Part shown: positions 9,188 through 17,852 of the stretch, one piece after another | How positions within the stretch are numbered: position 1 is the first letter of the stretch | Layout: each line of letters starts with the position of its first letter | Source of the DNA: Anaerolineae bacterium | GTDB lineage: Bacteria > Chloroflexota > Anaerolineae > Promineifilales > Promineifilaceae | Length of the DNA stretch: 64,000 bases | Assembly (NCBI GenBank): GCA_023954475.1 | Contig: JAMLHW010000008.1 | Span: 1 to 64,000 of the forward strand | Reading direction: 5' to 3' | Notes under the pieces: generated by a model | Database searches by the model: none | Seen by the model: the letters and a program-made list of their open reading frames with translations, nothing else | Told to the model about the DNA's origin: nothing | Made by a program: the position numbers and the translations under genes

Positions 9188-9856
9188 CTACCGTTCACTG
9201 CACACAGGCGATGTCGGGCCGTCAATATCACCATCCAGCCCCGTCAATACCAGTGCAAACCGATCCAGTCCCATGCCCGGCGACCGCGCCGCAAAGCCGA
9301 TGAAATGCGGACCATAACTCAGGAAGTAGCGCGGCTGCGTACAGTTGTGGTCTATCTGGCATGTATGCCATGACCATGAAAACGGATTGCTCGTGTATGT
9401 CTTCACCCACGGCCCACCGTCAACGGAGACAAATACATCGTTGTTTTCTGTAATGTCCTCGCCATCGATAAAACTGCGAATCAGGAGACGATATTCTCCG
9501 GGATTGGTGATTTCCATGTGGTAGTACAGCGGCGCAACCGGGGGATTGAGGTGTTCCGGAAAGCCGCGCCAAATCAGATAACCCAGATCGTAGTAACCTG
9601 GTTCAGTTGTTTCAAACCGCCATAGTTCAGGTGGAACGTGGTCTTCAATTTCAGCGACGACGCGACCACCCTCTCCGACATAGCACGTTTCCGGCGGACC
9701 GATGTGGAGAATCGAGGGCAGAAACATAGACATTGTTTCTGTAGTTGACGCATCAACCTCGCCATCATTCATGGTGAACAAGACGACGAGCAAAAAAACA
9801 AAGACAGCGAATACGCTGCCAGCTACCATAGTCAATTTGCTTTGAGTGACAAACAT
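9188..9856 (-). CDS. Secreted or anchored protein of unknown function
   Basis: 222 aa. The start is the ATG at 9856, with AGGAGT seven bases upstream; a longer in-frame reading lacks support. An N-terminal hydrophobic segment (residues ~10-28) is followed by an acidic linker and the motif MFLPS, a variant of the [FY]LPL[VI] motif seen in neighbouring exported proteins. The mature part has alternating aromatic and hydrophobic residues (YYDLGYLIWRGF, PLYYHMEI, FVSVDGGPWVKTY) and four cysteines. It looks like a small beta-sandwich of carbohydrate-binding type, but I cannot assign a family. It lies 47 bases downstream of the membrane protein gene on the same strand. Confidence 0.65.
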   Translation of the reverse strand: MFVTQSKLTMVAGSVFAVFVFLLVVLFTMNDGEVDASTTETMSMFLPSILHIGPPETCYVGEGGRVVAEIEDHVPPELWRFETTEPGYYDLGYLIWRGFPEHLNPPVAPLYYHMEITNPGEYRLLIRSFIDGEDITENNDVFVSVDGGPWVKTYTSNPFSWSWHTCQIDHNCTQPRYFLSYGPHFIGFAARSPGMGLDRFALVLTGLDGDIDGPTSPVCSER

Positions 9857-9902
9857 AAATACTCCTTTTGGGATCAGGATTACGATCAGATTAGGTAGTG
9901 CT

Positions 9903-11030
9903 TTACTGTGTCCATGGCGCCCAGCGCAGCACAGGAATGAGCCAGATAAATGTCGGCACAATCCACCACAGCACGAAGATATGCCGCAGCCATATGGTCA
10001 GCAGGGGAAAGGCAAACAACGCGGCCAGCACCAGCCCGTTGGCGTTGCGTGCGCCATGCATGACGTGGTCAAAGACATCGGTCGGCAGCAAGACGACGAA
10101 GACGGCATTGACGAACAGCATCCAGGCGACTTGCGATGTGAGTTGGCGACGCAAAAGCCAGATGGCGATGCCTGTCAGCAGCAGGGCAGGCACGGCGACA
10201 AAGATGAGGCTGGATATTCGGCCGAATTCCCCTGTCAACTGACTCACAATGCCCTGCAATGGAATCAACTGCACCGAAGAACCCGATCCGACCGGAATCG
10301 TGTCGAAACGCAGCCACAAAACGACATCCCAAATGAGCAGCGGTACGGCGCTCAACGGCAGCAGTGCGACTTGACGCCAATTGCGGGCCAGCAGCGCGGC
10401 GATACCCAGCCCAATCGGCAGCAGCAGCGCCTGTTCTTTGGCAAGTGCGCCCAGCGCAAACAACACCAGCGCCGGCCACAACTTGTCGTCCAGCCAGAGA
10501 ATGATGCCGATCGCCGTTAGTCCGAATGCCAGCGGCTCAGTCACATCGCGCGAATAGGCCATGAATGTGCCCAGGTACAAGCCGTAGCCGAGAGCGTACC
10601 ACGGGGAACAATTATTGCGCCGCAGCCAGACGGCCAGTGCGCCGGTTGTTGCGGTGATAGCGACGAAGTTGACCGCCAGCATTGCCCAGGGCAGCACATC
10701 GGGATTGTTCAACGATACGACGCGGGCGACAACCGGATAGAGAATGCGTTGCAGGCGGTAGGCGGGAATGTCGAGTTTTTCGGCCGAATCCCAGCCGTCC
10801 TGCGCGATGTAATAGACAAACTGGCCGTCATAGCCGAGATTGCCCTGCGGATCGCCAGCATTAAACCGGTCGCCGATCCAGACGAACCACAACGGATCGC
10901 CATTGTGCTTGATCAGCGCCACGCAGGAAAACACGCCATAAAACAGTGCAACGACCAGGACGACCACTCGCACCGATTTGGTCAATGCTTCGAATTTCTC
11001 ACTGTGAACGAATTGCATCGGCATTCCCAT
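9903..11030 (-). CDS. Polytopic membrane protein, GT-C-like
   Basis: 375 aa with about nine hydrophobic segments. The first external loop contains GYDGQFVYYIAQDG, and a later segment has RILYPVVARVVS, both common in GT-C-like membrane proteins of the mannosyltransferase superfamily. SRDVTEPLAFGL and ALGALAKEQALLLP are further GT39/87-like stretches. The start is set at the ATG 11030 (MGMPMQF), because the -10 box of its promoter lies inside the longer reading (11046-11051). It is divergent from the next YfhO gene. It may add a sugar to a surface polymer, but donor and acceptor are unknown. Confidence 0.65.
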   Translation of the reverse strand: MGMPMQFVHSEKFEALTKSVRVVVLVVALFYGVFSCVALIKHNGDPLWFVWIGDRFNAGDPQGNLGYDGQFVYYIAQDGWDSAEKLDIPAYRLQRILYPVVARVVSLNNPDVLPWAMLAVNFVAITATTGALAVWLRRNNCSPWYALGYGLYLGTFMAYSRDVTEPLAFGLTAIGIILWLDDKLWPALVLFALGALAKEQALLLPIGLGIAALLARNWRQVALLPLSAVPLLIWDVVLWLRFDTIPVGSGSSVQLIPLQGIVSQLTGEFGRISSLIFVAVPALLLTGIAIWLLRRQLTSQVAWMLFVNAVFVVLLPTDVFDHVMHGARNANGLVLAALFAFPLLTIWLRHIFVLWWIVPTFIWLIPVLRWAPWTQ

Positions 11031-11045
11031 GGACAAAACGGCAGT

Positions 11046-11074
11046 ATTGTAAGCGCCCGTCGCCATTTGGACAA
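11046..11074 (-). promoter_or_regulatory. Promoter of the minus-strand membrane protein gene
   Basis: Reading the minus strand: TTGTCC (11074-11069), a 17-bp spacer, then TACAAT (11051-11046). The expected start is about 9 bases before the ATG at 11030, giving a very short leader. Confidence 0.55.
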
Positions 11075-11133
11075 CACGAGGCTCCAGTCAAATGAGACGA
11101 CCAATCGTCGTGTACGCGCAGGAGCAGCGCACA

Positions 11134-11162
11134 TTGGCGCGGCTCACCATTTCGCCTATACT
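11134..11162 (+). promoter_or_regulatory. Promoter of the second YfhO gene
   Basis: TTGGCG at 11134-11139, a 17-bp spacer and TATACT at 11157-11162. It is back to back with the promoter at 11046-11074. The leader to the ATG at 11212 would be about 43 bases. Confidence 0.5.
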
Positions 11163-11211
11163 TGCCGACTTGGGGCAGGGTGCAGCCGTCTCCTGTCCTT
11201 GAGTAGCCGCC

Positions 11212-13503
11212 ATGACACGATTGCAGACACAACGCAGCAAGGATATTTTATCAATATTGTTGCTGATCACCCTCGCGTTCCTGTTCTGGGGCGCTGCGCT
11301 GCGTCCCGAAGAAGGGCGAATCCTCTACGGATTTGACCTGGAGCGGTTGTTTCATCCATTTGGCGATTTCATGTACCAGGCGTTCCGCGATGGTGACCTG
11401 CCGCTCTGGAACCCGTTTGTTTTTCTCGGCTTTCCGCAATACGCCGAACCGCAATTATCGACCTTTTACCCGTTGACGTGGCCGATGCAGTGGCTGCCGC
11501 TCACCGTTGTGCTGCCGCTGCAATACGCGCTGCATTTTGCACTGGCTGCTGTTGGCGGCTACGTTCTCATTCGCCAACTGGGCGGCAAAACGGGCGGCGC
11601 GTTATTGACGGGCATCACATTGGCGTTTATGCTGACGATGACGGTGCGTATCTATGTCGGCCATATGCCGCATATTATGACGCTGGCGTGGATGCCCTGG
11701 ATTCTCGCTTCGGCCGATTGGTGTGTCAAAAAGCGCAGGTGGACGGCGACGATCATCGCTGCCTTGCCGCTGGCATTGGCCTTTCTCGTCGGCTACGTGC
11801 CGTTTTTGCTCTACGTCATCACCGGATTGAGCCTCTACATGTTCTGGCTGGCGTTTCTTGCCTGGCGCAGTGCTGGTCGGGCTGCCGGGTTGAAAGTGCT
11901 GGGCCAATGGGTATTGATCGGCGTGTTTGCTGTGGCATTGGCGGCGGTGCAATTGCTGCCTTCGGCCGAATTTACGCTCCTTTCCAATCGCGCCGGTGAC
12001 CGTTACAACTTCGCCAACAGCTTCCCGATTCAGTTCAACCATTTGCTCACCGTTCTCATGCCCGACATTTTCGGCGCACCGGTGGGCGAAACCAGTTGGT
12101 GGCTGACATTGCCCGACGCTGTTTATTGGGAATGGGCGATCTACGTCGGCATCTTGCCGCTCGTGTTCTACGTTCTGACATGGTCATATGGCCGCAAAGC
12201 ATGGCGCTTCTGGGTTGTTGTCGGCCTGATCGGCATTGTCGCCGGACTGGGTGATGCGGCGGCGCTGCACCGGCTGCTTTACGACTATGTGCCCGGTGCG
12301 AATGGCTTTCGCTTTGTCGGACGCGCCGTCTACTTTTTCAGTTTTGCGGCGGCTGTGCTGACCGGACTGATGTTTGATCACTGGTTTGATGTTTCGGCCG
12401 AAACACACGAAACACGTGCCGCAACTCTACGCAAATTCCTGCGCATCTTTATCCCGATCATGCTCGTGCTGATCATGCTCTCGGTGTTGTGGCAGGGAGC
12501 GCAGACCGATGCAGCTCAAATCGGCATCGTCAGCGGCATCACTGGTCAACTGGTGCGTCTGCTGTTGTTGCTCAGTGCGTCACTGGCGCTGCTTATTTGG
12601 GGTTACGGTCGGCCGAAATGGGTGTTAGTCGCGCTGGCGGCGGCGCTGCTGCTCGTCGATTTGTGGGGCGTGGGCAACAAATTCATCACCGATCAACGCG
12701 ACGAAACAGAATTGGCGTGGCAAACGGCCGATGTCGGGTTGCCTGAAAATCGGGCCGATTACCGTGTCTGGACACGCGCTTTGCCGGAAAATGACGGTTA
12801 TTATCACGGTTTTTACGCCGTTTATGGGTATGATGGCTTTTCGGCCGAAGCGAGCGAGGTATTCAACGATTTGGCAGCGCGTGATGCCCGCATTGCCCGG
12901 CTGCTCAGCGCCCGCTACCTGATTTACGGACCTGATTGGAGCGATCCGCCGACTGCGCCCGGCTGGGAGAAAATCGGCGAACCGGCCGGCGGCGTCTTCT
13001 GGGAGCGCAGCGATGCCGGACCGCGTACGTTTATCGTCCACGACGTGATCGGCGTTGCTGACAGCGAAGAAGCGCTCGCCGCGATGGCACATCCGGAGCT
13101 TGACTTTACGCAGACGGCGGTGGTTGAAGTGGTGCCGGTCGCGAACTGTGACGTTGAATCGGCCGATGCAGGCACATCCACCGCAACTATCCTCAGCTAC
13201 GAACCGCAGCAAGTTGTCATCCGTGCCGACGCCGCAGCGACAGGCTGGTTGGTTCTCAACGACCTGTTTTATCCCGGTTGGGAAGCGACGGTTAACGGCA
13301 CTCCAGCCATTATTCAACCGACCGACTACGCGTTACGTGGCGTGTGTGTCCCCGGCGGCACATCCGAAGTCGTCTTCACTTTCCAGCCGCAGATTCTCGT
13401 CACCGGTGCTGCTGTTTCAATGATTGCGGTTGTGATTTGGATCGCGGTGGTTGTTGTGTGGGTTGTGCAGCGGCGTCGGCGTCATCGTGCAGCGGCAGAT
13501 TGA
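11212..13503 (+). CDS. YfhO-family membrane protein
   Basis: 763 aa. It begins with a membrane helix, then the loop FGFDLERLFHPFGDFMYQAFRDG-type segment with LPLWNPFVFLGFPQYAEPQ and STFYPLTWPM, a close match to the paralogue at 17853. About twelve membrane segments follow, then an external domain ending in the YfhO closing motif (LFYPGWEATVNGTPAII ... GVCVPGGTSEVVFTFQP). The external part also has GYDGFSAEASEVF and RYLIYGPDW, which recur in the paralogue. The probable role is lipid-linked sugar transfer to a surface glycan. The sugar dehydrogenase gene starts two bases after its stop. Confidence 0.8.
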   Translation: MTRLQTQRSKDILSILLLITLAFLFWGAALRPEEGRILYGFDLERLFHPFGDFMYQAFRDGDLPLWNPFVFLGFPQYAEPQLSTFYPLTWPMQWLPLTVVLPLQYALHFALAAVGGYVLIRQLGGKTGGALLTGITLAFMLTMTVRIYVGHMPHIMTLAWMPWILASADWCVKKRRWTATIIAALPLALAFLVGYVPFLLYVITGLSLYMFWLAFLAWRSAGRAAGLKVLGQWVLIGVFAVALAAVQLLPSAEFTLLSNRAGDRYNFANSFPIQFNHLLTVLMPDIFGAPVGETSWWLTLPDAVYWEWAIYVGILPLVFYVLTWSYGRKAWRFWVVVGLIGIVAGLGDAAALHRLLYDYVPGANGFRFVGRAVYFFSFAAAVLTGLMFDHWFDVSAETHETRAATLRKFLRIFIPIMLVLIMLSVLWQGAQTDAAQIGIVSGITGQLVRLLLLLSASLALLIWGYGRPKWVLVALAAALLLVDLWGVGNKFITDQRDETELAWQTADVGLPENRADYRVWTRALPENDGYYHGFYAVYGYDGFSAEASEVFNDLAARDARIARLLSARYLIYGPDWSDPPTAPGWEKIGEPAGGVFWERSDAGPRTFIVHDVIGVADSEEALAAMAHPELDFTQTAVVEVVPVANCDVESADAGTSTATILSYEPQQVVIRADAAATGWLVLNDLFYPGWEATVNGTPAIIQPTDYALRGVCVPGGTSEVVFTFQPQILVTGAAVSMIAVVIWIAVVVVWVVQRRRRHRAAAD

Positions 13504-13504
13504 T

Positions 13505-14767
13505 ATGCGATCTCGACGGGCTGTCACGATTGTTTGCGTCGGCTTGCTGTTGGTTCTTGGCTGGGCGTACAGCCGCCCCGTCTGGATGAGCGGAGCGAAT
13601 TCAGACGAACTTTTCCTCCCGCTTGTTGTGTCACCACCCGGACCGCTGGAGAAAATCGATCTGGAGCCGTTTATAACGGGTATTGGGGTCGTCACAACGA
13701 TTACGCATGCCGGCGACAATCGCCTCTTTGTTGCGCAGAAAGACGGCGTCGTTATCATCATTGAGAATGGTATGCCGTCTGCTACACCATTTCTGGACAT
13801 CAGCCATCTCGTCCTCTCCGGCGGTGCTGAAACCGGTCTGCTCGGCCTCGCTTTTGCGCCTGACTATGCCGAAAGTGGCGTATTTTATGTGAGCTACATC
13901 GATTTGGAGAACCGGTCGGCGATGTCCCGCTTCACCGTCAGCGCCGATCCAAATGTTGCCAATTCGCAGCCGGAACTGCTGCTGGCGATTGAACAACCGT
14001 CGTATCCGGGTGCGGGCAATATTCACAACGGGGGCGACCTTCAGTTTGGGCCGGACGGCTACCTGTATTGGACATTGGGAGACGGTCAGCCAAGTGGCGC
14101 GGAAGGGCCGAATCGCGCCCAGAACCTCACGGAAATGCTGGGTAAAATCCATCGCATCGATGTATCGGGTGGGGCGGGCGATTCGGCCGATTGTTATGAT
14201 GAAGGCAATGGCGCGTACACGATTCCGCACGACAATCCGTTTGCCGACGGCCCCGGCGGCGATTGTGATGAAATCTGGGCATACGGCTTGCGCAATCCGT
14301 GGCGCATCAGTTTTGACCGGATCACGGGCGATATGTTTATTGGCGATGTCGGTCATCACACCCAGGAAGAGATCGATTTTGAGCCATCGACATCTCCTGG
14401 TGGGGCGAATTACGGCTGGCCGTGTTATGAAGGGATGGTGCCGCGTGAACCGGGGTTGTGTGATTCGGCCGAAACGTTGGTTTTTCCGGCGTATGCGTTT
14501 GCGCACGAGGATGCGTGCGCATCAGTTACGGGTGGCTATGTCTATCGCGGTGCGTTTGATCCGACGTTGTATGGACACTATGTGTTTGCTGACTTCTGCT
14601 CGGGCACTTTTTACGCGGCGGCTGTGGATTCGGCCGAAACACCGTGGGCAGTCGTCACAACCGTTTATCCCGGTGTCAACCCGACAACGTTCGGTGAAAA
14701 TCTGGCCGGTGACCTGTTTGTCGGCACGGCATCCGGTACGATTTATCGCGTACAATCAGGAGATTAG
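13505..14767 (+). CDS. Exported PQQ-type sugar dehydrogenase-like propeller (second copy)
   Basis: 420 aa. A signal anchor (MRSRRAVTIVCVGLLLVLGW) is followed by LFLPLVV near residue 37. The propeller has IHNGGDLQFGPDGYLY with GDGQ after it, YGLRNPWRISFD, DVGHHTQEEID, GGANYGWPCYEG, and a closing GGYVYRG and ADFCSGTFYA. It belongs to the same family as the genes at 7699 and 14784, and 16 bases separate it from the latter, so they are co-transcribed. The start at 13505 lies directly behind the YfhO stop. A longer in-frame reading into that gene is not needed. Confidence 0.85.
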   Translation: MRSRRAVTIVCVGLLLVLGWAYSRPVWMSGANSDELFLPLVVSPPGPLEKIDLEPFITGIGVVTTITHAGDNRLFVAQKDGVVIIIENGMPSATPFLDISHLVLSGGAETGLLGLAFAPDYAESGVFYVSYIDLENRSAMSRFTVSADPNVANSQPELLLAIEQPSYPGAGNIHNGGDLQFGPDGYLYWTLGDGQPSGAEGPNRAQNLTEMLGKIHRIDVSGGAGDSADCYDEGNGAYTIPHDNPFADGPGGDCDEIWAYGLRNPWRISFDRITGDMFIGDVGHHTQEEIDFEPSTSPGGANYGWPCYEGMVPREPGLCDSAETLVFPAYAFAHEDACASVTGGYVYRGAFDPTLYGHYVFADFCSGTFYAAAVDSAETPWAVVTTVYPGVNPTTFGENLAGDLFVGTASGTIYRVQSGD

Positions 14768-14783
14768 AACCAGGAGGAGCAGC

Positions 14784-16061
14784 ATGCGTTTTCGTGGGAT
14801 TCTTCGTATCTCAACCATATGTTTGGCAGCAAGTTTGCTGACCTTGATGTTGTCCCGTGTTGCCGTTAGTAGTCGTCACTTTGAATCGGCCGAAACAGTG
14901 CATCTGCCCTTGATCATCAAACCACACCCGCCGTTACAGCAAATTGGTTTTGAATTAATCGTCGATGGTATCGTCATTCCCACAGCCATTACACATGCCG
15001 GTGATGATCGCCTGTTTATCGCTGAAAAGGCCGGACTGGTTCACATTGTCGAAAACGGAACGCGGTTACCGACGCCGTTTATCGATATACGCGCTTTGAC
15101 TGTCGCCGTCGATGGCAGTGCGGGGTTGCTGGGTATGGCATTTGATCCCAACTACATCGAAAACGGGCGCTTTTTCCTCGTCTACACCAACAGAAATGAT
15201 CAGACGACACTGGCACGCTTCACGGTCAGCGCCAATCCCAATATTGCCAACCCCACACCGTCTGTTCTCATCACCGTCGATCAACCGATCTGGCCGGAAG
15301 AAGGCAATGTACACAACGCCGGCGACATTCACTTTGGTCCGGACGGCTATCTGTACTGGGTAATCGGTGACGGCAAACAGCCGGGCAGTGCCGGCCCCAA
15401 TCATGCGCAGGACCTGAACTACATGCTCGGCAAAATGGCACGTATCGATGTGTCTGAAAATGCGACCGGCGTGGCTCCCGATTGTGTCGGAGACGGTAAT
15501 GGGGAGTATGCGATTCCTCTGGACAATCCGTTTGTGACCGGATTTGGTGACGCCTGCGGTGAAATCTGGGCGTCTGGTTTGCGCAATCCGTGGCGTTTCA
15601 GCTTTGATCGCGCAACCGGTGACATGTTTATCGGCGATGTGGGTAACAATCAATACGAAGAAATCAATCATCAGCCTGCGGGAGCGCCGGGCGGTCGCAA
15701 TTATGGCTGGGTGTGCTATGAAGGTCCGCTGTTTACGAATTCGCCAAATTGTGAACCGATTGGCGATTATACGTTCCCGGCTTACTATTACCCGCATATC
15801 GAAAGCGGCTGTGCCTCTGTGACAGGCGGATATGTCTATCGCGGTGTTCGCGAGGTGCAAATGCTTGGTTATTATTTGTTTGCCGACTTCTGCGACGGGA
15901 AGTTTTACGCGACAAATAAATTTTCGGCCGAAACGCCCTGGCAGGTCACACTAGTCGGTGGCGGTGCCGGCAACCCGACCACATTTGGCGAAGCGGCTAA
16001 CGGCGAACTGTACGTCGGTATGGCATCAGGCAATATTTATCGCATCAAATCGGCCGAATAA
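14784..16061 (+). CDS. Exported PQQ-type sugar dehydrogenase-like propeller (third copy)
   Basis: 425 aa. The start is the ATG at 14784, seven bases after a strong AGGAGG (14772-14777). A signal peptide (residues ~1-30) is followed by VHLPLII. The propeller matches its two paralogues (GLRNPWRFSFD, DVGNNQYEEIN, NYGWVCYEG, GGYVYRG, ADFCDGKFYA). The usual HNGG of the catalytic region is HNAG here (VHNAGDIHFGPDGYLY), so the glycine next to the active-site His is replaced by alanine. A much longer in-frame reading overlaps the previous gene and is an artefact. Confidence 0.85.
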   Translation: MRFRGILRISTICLAASLLTLMLSRVAVSSRHFESAETVHLPLIIKPHPPLQQIGFELIVDGIVIPTAITHAGDDRLFIAEKAGLVHIVENGTRLPTPFIDIRALTVAVDGSAGLLGMAFDPNYIENGRFFLVYTNRNDQTTLARFTVSANPNIANPTPSVLITVDQPIWPEEGNVHNAGDIHFGPDGYLYWVIGDGKQPGSAGPNHAQDLNYMLGKMARIDVSENATGVAPDCVGDGNGEYAIPLDNPFVTGFGDACGEIWASGLRNPWRFSFDRATGDMFIGDVGNNQYEEINHQPAGAPGGRNYGWVCYEGPLFTNSPNCEPIGDYTFPAYYYPHIESGCASVTGGYVYRGVREVQMLGYYLFADFCDGKFYATNKFSAETPWQVTLVGGGAGNPTTFGEAANGELYVGMASGNIYRIKSAE

Positions 16062-16062
16062 A

Positions 16063-16091
16063 ACAGTGATAGCCGTGAAAACTCGTATAAT
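16063..16091 (+). promoter_or_regulatory. Possible promoter of the GT2 gene
   Basis: A perfect TATAAT at 16086-16091 follows the end of the third sugar dehydrogenase. The -35 position (ACAGTG at 16063-16068) is poor. Confidence 0.4.
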
Positions 16092-16157
16092 TAGCTGCCG
16101 CCATTGAAAAAACAGAAGCGCGGCACGAATCGCATTACACAAGGACAGCAACTCCGG

Positions 16158-16913
16158 ATGCAATCAGACCTCAAAGTCATCGTCGTCATGCCCGCCTACA
16201 ATGCGGCCAAAACACTCGTCGAAACGTACAATTCCATACCGGCCGATTGGGTAGACGAAGTGATCCTGGTCGACGATGACAGCATAGACGAAACGGCGCT
16301 CGTAGCGCGCGATCTGGATTTGCAACTCATCGTCCATCCACACAATGCCGGCTATGGCGCCAATCAGAAAACATGCTATATGGAAGCATTGCGCCGTGAT
16401 GCCGACATCGTCATCATGCTGCACCCCGACGGTCAGTACGATCCCAAAATCATTCCCAACATGATCTCGGTACTGGCCGATGGCAAAGGCGATTTTGTGA
16501 TGGGTTCTCGATTCTTGCCGCCGAAATCGGCGCTGGCCGGCGGTATGCCGCGATACAAATACATTTCCAACCGCTTTCTGACTGCGTTTGAGAATTTGAT
16601 GATGCGCACCAATCTCAGCGAATGTCACACCGGCTATCGTGCCTACAATCGCAAGTTGCTGGAGACCGTTCCATTCTTGCGCAACTCCAACGATTTTGTT
16701 TTTGATACGCAGATGATCTTTCAGGCAGCGCACTTCGACTTTCGTTTTGCTGAAGTGCCAGTCACCACAAAGTATTTCAACGAGGCGTCGTCGATCAGCT
16801 TTGCTGCCAGCGTCAAATACGGCCTGAGTACGCTGTGGGTGGCGCTGCGTTACCGGCTCCATCGTCTTGGCTTGTGGCATTGGGACATATTCAATGTTGC
16901 CCATCGCAGTTGA
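16158..16913 (+). CDS. Family 2 glycosyltransferase, DPM1-like
   Basis: 251 aa GT-A-fold enzyme. KVIVVMPAYNAAKTL opens the nucleotide-binding fold. VDEVILVDDDSIDET carries the first acidic cluster, HNAGYGANQK is typical of polyprenol-phosphate sugar synthases, and MLHPDGQYDP supplies the metal-binding acidic motif. MGSRFLPP and CHTGYRAYNR follow. It has no C-terminal membrane helices. Such enzymes transfer a sugar from a nucleotide to polyprenyl phosphate, making the donor that GT-C membrane proteins use outside the membrane, which fits the neighbours. Start: the ATG at 16158, with AAGGA 12 bases upstream. A TTG at 16104 would add 18 residues. Confidence 0.85.
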   Translation: MQSDLKVIVVMPAYNAAKTLVETYNSIPADWVDEVILVDDDSIDETALVARDLDLQLIVHPHNAGYGANQKTCYMEALRRDADIVIMLHPDGQYDPKIIPNMISVLADGKGDFVMGSRFLPPKSALAGGMPRYKYISNRFLTAFENLMMRTNLSECHTGYRAYNRKLLETVPFLRNSNDFVFDTQMIFQAAHFDFRFAEVPVTTKYFNEASSISFAASVKYGLSTLWVALRYRLHRLGLWHWDIFNVAHRS

Positions 16914-16938
16914 ACCACAGAAGACGCGTCAGGCACGT

Positions 16939-17841
16939 ATGACTGCTGCCAAAATGCATGTTGATGAGATTGAGACCGATGCCATGCTGGTGCGCAGCTT
17001 GCTTGCTGCACAGTTTCCGCAGTGGGCTGACCTTCCAGTAACTCGGATTGAATCTGACGGGACAGACAATGCGATTTACCGGCTGGGCGATGACAAGGTT
17101 GTGCGGCTACCCATCATTTACTGGGCAACTGAGCAGATACACCGAGAACATCGCTGGTTGCCGCAAATCGCGCCGCTGCTGCCGCTCGCTGTGCCGGTTC
17201 CAATCGCCAAAGGAGAACCGGGTGCAGGCTATCTCTGGCATTGGTCGGTTTATCAATGGCTTGAAGGCGATAATGCGGCAATCGACCGCCTGGTTGATCC
17301 GTGTGCAGCCGCGCTGGACCTGGCACATTTCATTTTGGCTCTGCAAGAAATAGATACCGACGGCGCACCGGACGATTCCAATCGCGGTCAGCCGCTCACA
17401 AGGCATGACGCACAAATACGTGCCGGCATCATGACTTTGCAGGATACGTTCGACACCACTGTCTTGAGCAGGATTTGGGATGAAGCTGTCAACGCTCCGA
17501 AGTGGCAGGGGCCTCCTGTCTGGTTTCACGGCGATTTGAAGCCGGGAAATTTGCTGACACAGGACGGTCGTCTGAGCGCAGTGATCGATTTCGGATGTAT
17601 GGGTGTGGGCGATCCGGCCTGCGATATGATGGCAGCATGGTTGTTTTTTTCGGCCGAATCCCGCACTGTATTCCGCACCGCATTGCAAGCTGATGATGCA
17701 ATCTGGGCGCGTGGACGCGGTTGGGCGCTGTATGTCGGCGTCATGGCGTTCCCTTATTACCGCAAAACCAATCCGGGATTTGCTGCAATAGCCGGGCGTA
17801 CGCTCGATGAACTCATTGTCGATTATCGCGTCAACGGTTGA
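16939..17841 (+). CDS. APH-fold phosphotransferase (COG3173-like)
   Basis: About 300 aa with the choline/aminoglycoside kinase fold. Visible marks are the ATP-loop region around RLGDDKVVRLP, the Brenner motif VWFHGDLKPGNLL (catalytic HGD near residue 196) and VIDFGCMGVGDPACDM with the metal-binding Asp. The N-terminus (VDEIETDAMLVRSLLAAQFPQW) is that of a large group of uncharacterised family members often misannotated as antibiotic kinases. ATGs at 16939 and 16954 are both possible; the longer reading overlaps the GT2 gene. It lies between GT2 and the third YfhO gene, so a metabolite or sugar substrate is plausible. Confidence 0.75.
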   Translation: MTAAKMHVDEIETDAMLVRSLLAAQFPQWADLPVTRIESDGTDNAIYRLGDDKVVRLPIIYWATEQIHREHRWLPQIAPLLPLAVPVPIAKGEPGAGYLWHWSVYQWLEGDNAAIDRLVDPCAAALDLAHFILALQEIDTDGAPDDSNRGQPLTRHDAQIRAGIMTLQDTFDTTVLSRIWDEAVNAPKWQGPPVWFHGDLKPGNLLTQDGRLSAVIDFGCMGVGDPACDMMAAWLFFSAESRTVFRTALQADDAIWARGRGWALYVGVMAFPYYRKTNPGFAAIAGRTLDELIVDYRVNG

Positions 17842-17852
17842 ATGGTGTCGAG

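Noticed and set aside
13953-14783. N-terminal extension of the third sugar dehydrogenase through the second one
   Set aside because: It overlaps a clear conserved gene in another frame. The ATG at 14784 has a strong RBS and a signal peptide.
16939-17841. Aminoglycoside resistance gene
   Set aside because: Only the kinase fold supports it. The N-terminus and context match a broad family of metabolite kinases, not known resistance enzymes.
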